A stretch of DNA of 5,531 bases from an uncultured Clostridia bacterium (GTDB taxonomy: Bacteria; Bacillota_A; Clostridia; Christensenellales; CAG-138), in assembly GCA_946623765.1 (NCBI GenBank), contig CAMORL010000112.1, positions 1 to 5,531 on the forward strand, given 5' to 3'. Positions 1 through 5,311 of the stretch are shown one piece after another. The position numbers were made by a program, and so were the translations under genes. The notes under the pieces are model-generated. The model ran no database searches. It was not told where the DNA came from and saw only the letters and a list, made by a program, of their open reading frames with translations. Within the stretch, counting starts at the first letter, position 1. The number at the start of each line of letters is the position of its first letter.

Positions 1-1151
1 ATCCGGCGGACAAGGTCGACAAGAATACGATCACGACGCACTTCGACTTCCACGCAATGGACGATCGTCTCGTCAAGCTCGATATCCTCGGTCACGACGA
101 TCCGACAGCGCTGCATATGCTGGAAGCGCTGACCGGACTGAACCCGAGAGACATCCCGCTGGACGATCCGGACACGCGCATGCTGTTTTCGACCGTGGAA
201 CCGCTGCACATCGATCTCACGGAAATCGGGTGTTCGCTGGGAACGCTCGGCGTGCCGGAGTTCGGCACGGGGTTTGTGAGACAGGTTCTGGAGAATACGC
301 GTCCGACGACATTCGAGGAACTGATCCGCATCGCGGGGCTGACGCACGGCACGGACGTTTGGCTGAACAACGCCGAACCGCTCGTTATGGGCGGCATTGC
401 AAAGCTTTCCGAGGTGCTCTGCACGCGTGACGATATCATGAATTATCTGATCGCGCACGGCATGGAAGCATCGCTGTCGTTCAAGATCATGGAGCGCGTC
501 CGAAAGGGCAAGGGACTGACCGACGAAATGGAGCAGGCGATGGTCGACGGTGCGATCCCCGCATGGTTTGTCGATTCGTGCAAGAAGATCAAGTACATGT
601 TCCCGCGCGGACACGCGGTCGCATACTCGATGTCGTCGTTTCGCATTGCATACTATAAGGTGCATCATCCGCTGGCGTTCTACGCGGTATATTTTACCGT
701 ACGCGCGGATTCGTTCGACATCACGCGCGCGGCGGGCGGACCGGAGGCGGTGAAACGGCAGATCGACGAGATCGAAAAGGAAGCATCCGGTACGCAAAAG
801 ACCGACAGCGAAAAGAAGAAGGACAAAGAACTCGTCACGATCCTCGAGTTGGTGTACGAAATGAACGTGCGCGGGATCGAACTGCTGCCTGTGGACGTCT
901 ACAAATCCGACGCAACGAAGTTTTTGATCGAAGGAAATGCGCTGCGTCCGCCGTTCGACGCAATTCCCGGGGTCGGCGCGGGTCAGGCGATCGCAATCTG
1001 CGAACGCAGAAAACCCGGCGCAGTCTATCCGACGATCGAAGATTTTGCCAATGAAACAGGCGCAAACACCGGAATTGTATCCATGCTGGAGCAGTGCGGC
1101 GCGTTCGGAGATATGCCGAAGAACAAACAGATTTCGCTGTTTGATTTCTGA
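1..1151 (+). CDS. polC: DNA polymerase III PolC-type alpha subunit, C-terminal part (5' truncated)
   Basis: This is the 3' end of the replicative DNA polymerase of low-GC Gram-positive bacteria, which copies chromosomal DNA at the fork. The reading frame is open from the window edge (first full codon at base 3). The ATG at 57 is internal, because the codons before it already read the conserved TTHFDFHA stretch, followed by KLDILGHDDP. Other PolC signatures follow: LTHGTDVW near 336-362, KYMFPRGHAVAYS near 591-630, and HHPLAFYAVYFTVRA near 663-707. A helix-hairpin-helix-like IPGVGAG (963-983) comes late, and the C-terminus ends in QISLFDF. About 383 residues are present of a family whose usual length is about 1,400, so the exonuclease, OB/PHP regions and catalytic palm lie upstream. 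A charged Lys/Glu-rich linker near 775-830 sits where other PolC proteins are also variable. The next gene starts 17 nt after the TGA stop. Confidence 0.96.
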   Translation, partial: PADKVDKNTITTHFDFHAMDDRLVKLDILGHDDPTALHMLEALTGLNPRDIPLDDPDTRMLFSTVEPLHIDLTEIGCSLGTLGVPEFGTGFVRQVLENTRPTTFEELIRIAGLTHGTDVWLNNAEPLVMGGIAKLSEVLCTRDDIMNYLIAHGMEASLSFKIMERVRKGKGLTDEMEQAMVDGAIPAWFVDSCKKIKYMFPRGHAVAYSMSSFRIAYYKVHHPLAFYAVYFTVRADSFDITRAAGGPEAVKRQIDEIEKEASGTQKTDSEKKKDKELVTILELVYEMNVRGIELLPVDVYKSDATKFLIEGNALRPPFDAIPGVGAGQAIAICERRKPGAVYPTIEDFANETGANTGIVSMLEQCGAFGDMPKNKQISLFDF

Positions 1152-1155
1152 ATAC

Positions 1156-1161
1156 GGAGGG
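1156..1161 (+). promoter_or_regulatory. Ribosome binding site deciding a TTG start
   Basis: GGAGGG lies in the 17-nt gap after polC, seven bases before the TTG at 1169. It is the best Shine-Dalgarno match in the gap. No ATG or GTG is available at proper spacing, so the TTG start is favoured. The next in-frame ATG would remove the catalytic serine region. Confidence 0.8.
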
Positions 1162-1168
1162 ACGGGGT

Positions 1169-1630
1169 TTGGTTACGTTTGAAGACATCTTACAAAAGGA
1201 CGGAAAGCTCGTCTACAGAACGAAAGGCAGAAGCATGGAACCGATGCTGCGGCAGAACAGGGACCTTGTGATTATCGAGGTTCCGTCCTCGCACCTTCAA
1301 AAATATGACGTGGCACTGTATAAGCGCGGCGATATGTATGTTCTGCACCGCGTGATCGGGCAGGGAGAAGGGTATTACCGGATTCGCGGCGACAATACCT
1401 ATGTCGTGGAGCGCGTTTCATTTGAAAGTGTGATCGGCGTACTTACAGCGTTTCAGCGCAAGGGAAAAACGCACGAGGTCAGCGAACCCGGTTACCGGTT
1501 TTATGCGCGGCTCTGGAACGCGATCTATCCGCTTCGTGCGCTTTGGATCAAGATGAAACGTCTTCTTGTTGCGATTGTACGGAAGCTCGGACTGTTGCCC
1601 GCTTTGAAGAAACTGCTGCGGCGCGGATAG
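1169..1630 (+). CDS. S24/S26-type serine peptidase (signal-peptidase-like, Ser/His form)
   Basis: A 153-residue protein with the signal peptidase I/LexA-like fold signatures. GRSMEPML (residues 20-27) carries the likely nucleophile Ser22. A second block, GDMYVLHRVIG (54-64), places His60 where bacterial signal peptidase I has its catalytic Lys in the K-R-V-I motif. RIRGDN (71-76) supplies Asp75. A Ser/His/Asp set is the arrangement known from ER-type or SipW-like S26B signal peptidases. There is no N-terminal transmembrane anchor. The tail (about 110-153) is a run of hydrophobic and basic residues that could lie on the membrane as an amphipathic helix. The start is TTG with a good Shine-Dalgarno site. 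It follows polC closely and is probably cotranscribed. The substrate is unknown: it may process exported or ribosomal peptides, or act as a cytosolic protease. The family call is firm; the function is inference. Confidence 0.8.
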   Translation: MVTFEDILQKDGKLVYRTKGRSMEPMLRQNRDLVIIEVPSSHLQKYDVALYKRGDMYVLHRVIGQGEGYYRIRGDNTYVVERVSFESVIGVLTAFQRKGKTHEVSEPGYRFYARLWNAIYPLRALWIKMKRLLVAIVRKLGLLPALKKLLRRG

Positions 1631-1680
1631 CATTCGCAGAATATATCATCCGTAAAGGCATTTTTTATGCAACTCGGTTC

Positions 1681-1709
1681 TTGACTTTGCATGAAAATAC
1701 GTTTACAAT
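1681..1709 (+). promoter_or_regulatory. Sigma-A type promoter for rny
   Basis: TTGACT (1681-1686) and TACAAT (1704-1709) are separated by 17 bases, close to the housekeeping consensus. Transcription would begin near 1716, giving a leader of about 170 nt before the GTG start of RNase Y. A T-run at 1661-1666 upstream could act as an UP-like element. The start site is inferred from spacing. Confidence 0.75.
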
Positions 1710-1834
1710 ATTATCGAGTAATCCTGCACTGCCAAGTGCGTTCATCATAGTATTGGAAGATAGATTTACGGAACGCTTTGCCGCGTGTTTTTTACGCGTT
1801 GAACTATTTCGAAAACTTGAATCGACTCTGGAGA

Positions 1835-1859
1835 ATAGCCGGGCAGTCTGCTCGGTTAT
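1835..1859 (+). promoter_or_regulatory. Leader hairpin upstream of the rny ribosome binding site
   Basis: Bases 1835-1845 and 1849-1859 can pair over 11 bp, including two G-U pairs, around a 3-nt loop (core CCGGGCA and TGCTCGG). It ends 13 bases before the GGAG at 1873. No T-run follows, so it is not an intrinsic terminator. A role in mRNA stability, RNase processing or translation control is possible but unproven. Confidence 0.5.
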
Positions 1860-1872
1860 ATTCATATAGATT

Positions 1873-1876
1873 GGAG
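1873..1876 (+). promoter_or_regulatory. Ribosome binding site deciding a GTG start for rny
   Basis: GGAG sits ten bases before the GTG at 1887. The adjacent TTG at 1890 is also in frame but is spaced less well. Starting at GTG gives the short Trp-containing N-terminus directly before the membrane segment, as expected for RNase Y. Confidence 0.65.
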
Positions 1877-1886
1877 ACAGAGTATC

Positions 1887-3437
1887 GTGTTGTGGTGGCA
1901 ATATGTTTTGATCGGCGTCGGATTGATTCTCGGCGCTGCGATCGGAATTGCAATCGGCTACTTCTATCGTAAAAATGTCGCTGAGGCGAAGGTCGAAAAG
2001 GCCGAAGACGCCGTGAAGCGCCTGTATGACGAAGCCCAGAAGAAAGCCGAAGAGATCCGCAAGGAAAAGGTCCTTGAAGCAAAGGACGAAGCCTACAAGA
2101 TCCGGAACGAAGCAGAAAAAGAAATCAGAGAACGCAGAAACGAAATCAAGCAAAACGAACGCAGACTGTTCCAGCGCGAAGAATCGCTGGATAAAAAGCT
2201 CGAAGGCGTCGAGAGTCGAGAGCAGCAGCTGAACGACCGTACCAAGAAGCTTGATAAGATCGAAGAAGAGATCAATGCTCTGTATACGAAGCAGGAGCAG
2301 GAGCTGGAACGCATCTCCGGCATCACGCTCGACGAGGCAAAGACCATGGTGCTTTCCCGCGCGGAGCAGGAAGCGAAGCACGAAGCGGCGGTCATGCTCA
2401 GAGAAATCGAGCAGCGCACCAAGGAAGAAGCCGACAAGCGCGCAAGAAACATCGTCTCTCTGGCGATTCAGCGCTGCGCCGCGGATCACGTTGCGGAAGC
2501 GACCGTGTCCGTCGTGCCGCTGCCCAACGATGAAATGAAGGGTCGTATCATCGGTCGTGAAGGACGCAACATCCGTGCGCTCGAAACGGCGACCGGCGTC
2601 GACCTCATCATCGACGATACGCCGGAAGCGGTCATCCTGTCCGCGTTCGATCCGGTGCGCAGAGAGATCGCGCGCATCAGCCTTGAAAAGCTGATTATGG
2701 ACGGACGCATCCATCCCGCGCGCATCGAGGAAATGGTCGAGAAGGCGCGCAAGGAAGTCGATCAGACGATCCGCGAAGCTGGCGAAGCGGCTGTGCTCGA
2801 AGTCGGCGTACACGGACTGCATCATGAGCTCATCCGCTACCTCGGCAGAATGAAGTACCGCACCAGCTACGGTCAGAACGTGCTGCGTCACTCCATCGAG
2901 GTTGCGCATCTTGCGGGCATCATGGCAAGCGAGATCGGCGCAAACGTCGCGCTCGCAAAGCGCGCAGGTCTCTTACACGACATCGGCAAGTCCATCGACC
3001 ACGAGGTCGAGGGCAGCCATGCGCAGATCGGCGCGGACCTTGCAAAGAAGTATCGCGAGAACAACGCGGTCATCCACTGCATCATGGCGCACCACGGCGA
3101 CGTCGATCCCAACTCGGTCGAAGCAGTGCTTGTGCAGGCGGCGGACGCGATTTCCGCAGCAAGACCCGGCGCGCGTCGTGAAACGCTCGAAGCGTACATC
3201 AAACGTCTCGAAAAGCTCGAAGAGATTGCAAACTCGTTCGAGGGCGTCGATTATTCCTACGCGATCCAGGCGGGCCGCGAGGTTCGCATCATCGTCAAGC
3301 CGGAGCGCGTGAGCGACACCGAGACCGTCATCATGGCGAAGGATATCGCAAAGCGCATCGAGAGCGAGCTCGAGTATCCGGGTCAGATCAAGGTCAACGT
3401 CATCCGCGAGACCCGCACGGTCGATTACGCAAAATAA
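1887..3437 (+). CDS. rny: Ribonuclease Y, membrane-anchored endoribonuclease
   Basis: RNase Y starts bulk mRNA decay and maturation in Firmicutes by endonucleolytic cleavage at the inner face of the membrane, in contact with other RNA-degrading enzymes. The protein has 516 residues, close to the family's usual 520. Domains in order: a single N-terminal transmembrane helix (about 5-27), a long Lys/Glu-rich coiled coil (about 30-190), a KH RNA-binding domain with the [12 protein letters not shown] loop (219-230), and a metal-dependent HD domain. In the HD domain His335 (LRHSIEVAH) and the His364-Asp365 pair (LLHDIGKS) match the expected metal ligands. A further MAHHGD motif and a conserved C-terminal region complete it. 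The start is GTG. It has its own promoter and a long leader, and an intrinsic terminator 11 bases after the stop. All key residues are present, so it should be functional. Confidence 0.97.
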   Translation: MLWWQYVLIGVGLILGAAIGIAIGYFYRKNVAEAKVEKAEDAVKRLYDEAQKKAEEIRKEKVLEAKDEAYKIRNEAEKEIRERRNEIKQNERRLFQREESLDKKLEGVESREQQLNDRTKKLDKIEEEINALYTKQEQELERISGITLDEAKTMVLSRAEQEAKHEAAVMLREIEQRTKEEADKRARNIVSLAIQRCAADHVAEATVSVVPLPNDEMKGRIIGREGRNIRALETATGVDLIIDDTPEAVILSAFDPVRREIARISLEKLIMDGRIHPARIEEMVEKARKEVDQTIREAGEAAVLEVGVHGLHHELIRYLGRMKYRTSYGQNVLRHSIEVAHLAGIMASEIGANVALAKRAGLLHDIGKSIDHEVEGSHAQIGADLAKKYRENNAVIHCIMAHHGDVDPNSVEAVLVQAADAISAARPGARRETLEAYIKRLEKLEEIANSFEGVDYSYAIQAGREVRIIVKPERVSDTETVIMAKDIAKRIESELEYPGQIKVNVIRETRTVDYAK

Positions 3438-3448
3438 GAAGACAACAC

Positions 3449-3479
3449 GGGGCAGAGCGATTCTGCCCCCATTCTTTTT
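3449..3479 (+). terminator. Intrinsic terminator after rny
   Basis: GGGGCAGA (3449-3456) and TCTGCCCC (3462-3469) form a perfect 8-bp stem with a 5-nt loop, followed by a T-rich tract at 3472-3479. The next start codon is only 26 bases further and no promoter is evident in between. Partial readthrough into the downstream pair is therefore plausible. Confidence 0.88.
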
Positions 3480-3490
3480 GTGATCGGGAT

Positions 3491-3496
3491 AGGAGA
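3491..3496 (+). promoter_or_regulatory. Ribosome binding site of the DUF4288-like gene
   Basis: AGGAGA lies nine bases before the ATG at 3506 and just behind the terminator tract. This fixes the start and supports the 138-residue frame as a real gene. Confidence 0.7.
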
Positions 3497-3505
3497 TTTC
3501 TCAAT

Positions 3506-3922
3506 ATGAAATACAGTGTCAAGCTGCTCATCAAGTCCACGACGGAGAGCGGAGAAGTCTCCATTGAGGAATCCATTCTGATGATGGATGCAGACTCCTT
3601 TGACGATGCATACGATAAAGCGGAGCGCTACGTCGAGACGATGGGGGTCTGCGAGCCGTATGTAAACATCTTCGGAAAGCGTGTGGATGTCGAAGTCGTT
3701 TCCTATGCGGATTGCTTCCGGATCGATGACGACGAAGCGGATGAGGTGACGGAGGTTTACTCATCCATTGCATGTCCCAATGCAAAACAAACCGAAGAGA
3801 TGATCGTTGCGGTACACGAGGCTTCCGCAACGACGAAAGAACGGATTCCGTTCCGATCCATGGAGTTCGCGAATCTGAGCGTTGAAGAACTGGAAGAATT
3901 GTTAAGAAAGGCAAAGGAATGA
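3506..3922 (+). CDS. DUF4288-like protein of unknown function
   Basis: A 138-residue, acidic, probably cytosolic protein with no signal peptide or membrane segment. The N-terminus reads KYSVKLLIKS, followed by EESILMMDADSFDDAYDKAE. The middle has a DVEVVSYADCFRID block and then TEVYSSI. This order (YxVKLL, an E-E-I strand, a helix with repeated Ala/Glu, then a cysteine or valine-phenylalanine-D region followed by TEVYS) resembles DUF4288 as I remember it; I could not search a database. The C-terminal tail (about 118-138, LSVEELEELLRKAKE) looks like an added helix. Its stop overlaps the next start as ATGA, so the two proteins are probably made together. DUF4288 has no assigned biochemical role, and none is proposed here. 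Confidence 0.7.
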   Translation: MKYSVKLLIKSTTESGEVSIEESILMMDADSFDDAYDKAERYVETMGVCEPYVNIFGKRVDVEVVSYADCFRIDDDEADEVTEVYSSIACPNAKQTEEMIVAVHEASATTKERIPFRSMEFANLSVEELEELLRKAKE

Positions 3923-4845
3923 GATTTTACACGGCAGACGCGCATTGCGATTATCTGTTCGGCGCGATGGAGTACGGCTGGACGATCGACACGCAGAAGC
4001 GGAATCAGACGATCACGCTGGAAAACCTGCAAAAGGGCGGGGTGGCGATCCAGTTTCTTGCAGCATGGGCGGACACCACGCTGAAAGTCCCGCCGCTTGA
4101 GCAGGTGCTCATCATGATCGACCGGTACCATACCATGCTCGGCACGCATCCGGAATTTGTGCCGCTTTCAAAGGAGTTCGATCCTGCGTCCGGAAAGATC
4201 GCAACCGTGCTTGCGGTGGAGGGAGCGGAGTGCCTCGGGGCTTCGCCGTCGATCCTCCGTGATCTTTATCGGCTCGGTGTGCGCGAGATGATGTTCACGT
4301 GGAACTCGGACAACGAGCTTGCGGGCGCCGCGCAGGGCAAAAAGCGCCGCGGGCTGAGCCAGGCGGGACGCGAGATCCTTGCGGAGATGAACCGGCTCGG
4401 CATGGCGTTCGACGTGTCGCATCTTTCCGACGACGGCATCGAGGACGCGCTTGTGTACAGCACGCAGCCGATCTTTGCTTCGCATTCAAACGCAAGACGG
4501 TTGATGAACGCGCCGCGCTGCCTTCGCGATGAGCATATCAAGGCAATCGCTGAGAAGGGCGGCGTCGTCGGCGTGAACTTTTACGGACCGCAGCTTTGCG
4601 AATCCGGGCACGCCGAAATCAAAGACATCGTGCGGCACATTGCGCACATCGCGTCGATCGCAGGCGTTGAACATGTTTGCATCGGTTCGGATTTCGACGG
4701 CATGCAGCGCTATCCGAAAGATCTTAAAAATCCGTCCGACCTGCCTGCGCTTCTTGACGCGCTGCTGCGGGAAGGGTTCACGGAAGCGGACGTACAGCGC
4801 ATCGCGTATCGGAATCTGCATGACTACATTGTGCGGTTTGTGTAA
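3919..4845 (+). CDS. Peptidase family M19 (membrane dipeptidase/renal dipeptidase-like) metallohydrolase
   Basis: A 308-residue zinc dipeptidase of the amidohydrolase superfamily, which hydrolyses dipeptides, in some members with a D-residue at the C-terminal side. Every metal-binding position expected from human renal dipeptidase can be placed: His9 and Asp11 (DAHCD), bridging Glu101 (AVEGAE), His168 (DVSHLSD), His189 (ASHSNARR) and Asp258 (GSDFDG). Arg200 lies at the substrate-binding Arg position. The length is typical of clostridial members. There is no signal peptide or lipid anchor, so unlike the mammalian enzyme it should be cytosolic. The ATG overlaps the preceding stop codon, with AAAGG at 3907-3911 as its ribosome binding site seven bases upstream. 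The likely job is dipeptide or peptidoglycan-derived peptide recycling, but the true substrate cannot be read from the sequence. Confidence 0.93.
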   Translation: MRFYTADAHCDYLFGAMEYGWTIDTQKRNQTITLENLQKGGVAIQFLAAWADTTLKVPPLEQVLIMIDRYHTMLGTHPEFVPLSKEFDPASGKIATVLAVEGAECLGASPSILRDLYRLGVREMMFTWNSDNELAGAAQGKKRRGLSQAGREILAEMNRLGMAFDVSHLSDDGIEDALVYSTQPIFASHSNARRLMNAPRCLRDEHIKAIAEKGGVVGVNFYGPQLCESGHAEIKDIVRHIAHIASIAGVEHVCIGSDFDGMQRYPKDLKNPSDLPALLDALLREGFTEADVQRIAYRNLHDYIVRFV

Positions 4846-4860
4846 TTGCAGAAAAAACAC

Positions 4861-4889
4861 TTGCATTTTCGATGCGGCTGTGGTATGAT
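4861..4889 (+). promoter_or_regulatory. Promoter of the tRNA-Trp gene
   Basis: TTGCAT (4861-4866) and TATGAT (4884-4889) are 17 bases apart, and TGG directly before the -10 makes it an extended -10 promoter. Transcription would start near 4896, about 12 bases before the mature tRNA end. It begins only 15 bases after the stop of the M19 gene. Confidence 0.8.
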
Positions 4890-4907
4890 ACCGCTTGCAA
4901 ACCGAAT

Positions 4908-4981
4908 AGGGGCATGATGTAATGGTAACATAGCGGTCTCCAAAACCGTTCTTGAGGGTTCGAGTCCTTCTGCCCCTGCCA
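4908..4981 (+). tRNA. tRNA-Trp (anticodon CCA)
   Basis: The sequence folds as a standard 74-nt tRNA. The acceptor stem AGGGGCA pairs with TGCCCCT. The D arm is ATGT/ACAT with loop AATGGTA. The anticodon stem GCGGT/ACCGT holds loop CTCCAAA, with CCA at 4940-4942. A 4-nt variable loop follows, and the T arm is GAGGG/CCTTC with loop TTCGAGT. The discriminator is G73, as expected for bacterial tRNA-Trp, and CCA is encoded at 4979-4981. It has its own promoter and terminator. The D stem is weak and starts with an A10-U25 pair instead of the usual G10-C25. Confidence 0.96.
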
Positions 4982-4982
4982 G

Positions 4983-5010
4983 AAAAAAGCACGCGAAAGC
5001 GTGCTTTTTT
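4983..5010 (+). terminator. Strong intrinsic terminator of tRNA-Trp
   Basis: GCACGC (4989-4994) and GCGTGC (4999-5004) close a GAAA tetraloop, flanked by six A residues and six T residues that can extend the stem to 12 bp. The symmetry means it could terminate transcripts from both directions. It begins one base after the encoded CCA. Confidence 0.95.
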
Positions 5011-5014
5011 CAAC

Positions 5015-5107
5015 GATGTGTTCCGCTGTCGCGGAACGTGATGCGTCCTTCGGACGTGATGTTTGCTTCGCAAGTGATGTGCGCTACGCGCGAGAGCGGA
5101 ACACATC
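5015..5107. repeat. 13-bp outer inverted repeat enclosing hairpins H2-H4
   Basis: GATGTGTTCCGCT (5015-5027) is the exact reverse complement of 5095-5107. The enclosed 67 bases contain three small hairpins, so the whole can fold as a closed multibranch structure. The heptamer GCGGAAC occurs both at 5031-5037 and at 5096-5102, and both copies can pair with 5020-5026. The local hairpin H1 and the outer stem are therefore mutually exclusive. Confidence 0.85.
5057..5079 (+). repeat. Hairpin module, forward copy
   Basis: The unit is TGATGTTTGCT, a short loop, then CGCAAGTGATG. Each half is the reverse complement of a half of the module at 5157-5185: TGATGTTTGCT (5057-5067) with AGCAAACATCA (5175-5185), and CGCAAGTGATG (5069-5079) with CATCACTTGCG (5157-5167), 11 bp each. 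It is the same module in the opposite orientation. Confidence 0.8.
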
Positions 5108-5156
5108 ACATCATTTTGCGGCAAAGCCGCAAAACATCACTGTGCCGCAGGCATAG

Positions 5157-5185
5157 CATCACTTGCGCCGATGGAGCAAACATCA
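5157..5185 (-). repeat. Hairpin module, inverted copy with enlarged loop
   Basis: Reverse complement of the unit at 5057-5079, with both 11-bp flanks identical and the centre longer by six bases (CCGATGG between them). The extra bases still allow two C-G pairs inside the loop, so the hairpin remains foldable. This shows that units are present in both orientations and that the loop tolerates change. Confidence 0.8.
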
Positions 5186-5251
5186 TCATTCATCGCTTGA
5201 CATGATGACAGAGGACCCGAACGCCGCGGCGCGAATTGATCGGTGGCGGTA

Positions 5252-5280
5252 TTGAATCATGCGCGGGTTTCCGCTATAAT
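5252..5280 (+). promoter_or_regulatory. Promoter of the MmcQ/YjbR-like gene
   Basis: TTGAAT (5252-5257) and a perfect TATAAT (5275-5280) are 17 bases apart. The start site would be near 5287, giving a leader of only about 25 nt before the ATG at 5312. The spacer upstream (5210-5251) holds a 10-bp palindrome CGCCGCGGCG at 5222-5231 and nothing else I can assign. Confidence 0.8.
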
Positions 5281-5311
5281 GGCATCAGAAGGACGAACGG
5301 AACACGGGAAG

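Larger units (their letters stand above)
1631..1886 (+). other. AT-richer intergenic region and probable rny leader
   Basis: This 256-nt gap is clearly more AT-rich than the genes around it. It holds one good promoter (1681-1709), a small hairpin at 1726-1739 (GCACT/AGTGC), a 5-bp hairpin at 1782-1798 (CGCGT/ACGCG around a T-rich loop), and a larger hairpin at 1835-1859 just upstream of the rny ribosome binding site. I see no convincing terminator for the polC-peptidase unit: an inverted CGGAT/ATCCG pair (1624-1628, 1648-1652) has its T-run eight bases away. No gene is supported here. Confidence 0.6.
5011..5209. repeat. Compound hairpin-array repeat with GTGATG/CATCAC linkers
   Basis: About 200 bases are almost entirely made of short inverted repeats joined by a constant hexamer. 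The left half has GTGATG at 5038, 5056 and 5074, exactly 18 bases apart. The right half has the reverse complement CATCAC at 5104, 5135 and 5157, then CATCAT at 5181 and 5184. Hairpins: H1 5020-5037 (7 bp), H2 5044-5056 (5 bp, TTC loop), H3 5063-5073 (4 bp, TTC loop), H4 5081-5091 (4 bp, TAC loop), H5 5114-5134 (9 bp, AAA loop), H6 5141-5155 (6 bp, GCA loop), H7 5163-5179, and H8 5183-5208 (TCATCAT/ATGATGA). Linkers are constant and stems differ, the reverse of a CRISPR array. No convincing gene is present. From memory, similar TGATG-linked hairpins occur between genes in Clostridia, but I know no accepted name. A nonautonomous mobile repeat or structured RNA are the main options. Confidence 0.85.

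Noticed and set aside
1624..1666. Terminator for the polC-peptidase unit
   Set aside because: CGGAT/ATCCG flank a 19-base gap and the T-run lies eight bases beyond the stem, so the geometry does not fit an intrinsic terminator.
1773..1793. Possible attenuator (ACGC/GCGT followed by six T residues) in the rny leader
   Set aside because: The stem is only four base pairs with a 6-nt loop, too weak to call a terminator; it competes with an equally small hairpin at 1782-1798.
1543..1869. Plus-strand open frame of 108 codons over the peptidase end and the rny leader
   Set aside because: It overlaps the peptidase in another frame, has no convincing ribosome site, and covers the promoter and leader of rny.
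1665..2909. Long open frame of 414 codons on the minus strand across rny and its leader
   Set aside because: It lies antisense to a fully conserved RNase Y, crosses its promoter, and reads as low-complexity Leu/Phe/Asp-rich protein typical of the complement of a Lys/Glu coiled coil.
4908..4981. tRNA as an integration (attachment) site
   Set aside because: No repeat of the tRNA 3' end and no integrase gene are seen in the window.
4486..5124. Minus-strand open frame of 212 codons through the M19 gene, tRNA and hairpin array
   Set aside because: It overlaps three well supported features, runs through a tRNA and terminator, and has no recognisable domain.
5197..5202. Perfect -35 box TTGACA within the array end
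   Set aside because: No -10-like sequence occurs 16-18 bases downstream (the region there is GC-rich), and the bases are explained by the H8 hairpin loop.
5011..5209. CRISPR array
   Set aside because: The constant unit is only about six bases, spacing is 18 bases on one side and irregular on the other, and the variable parts are palindromic, unlike spacers.
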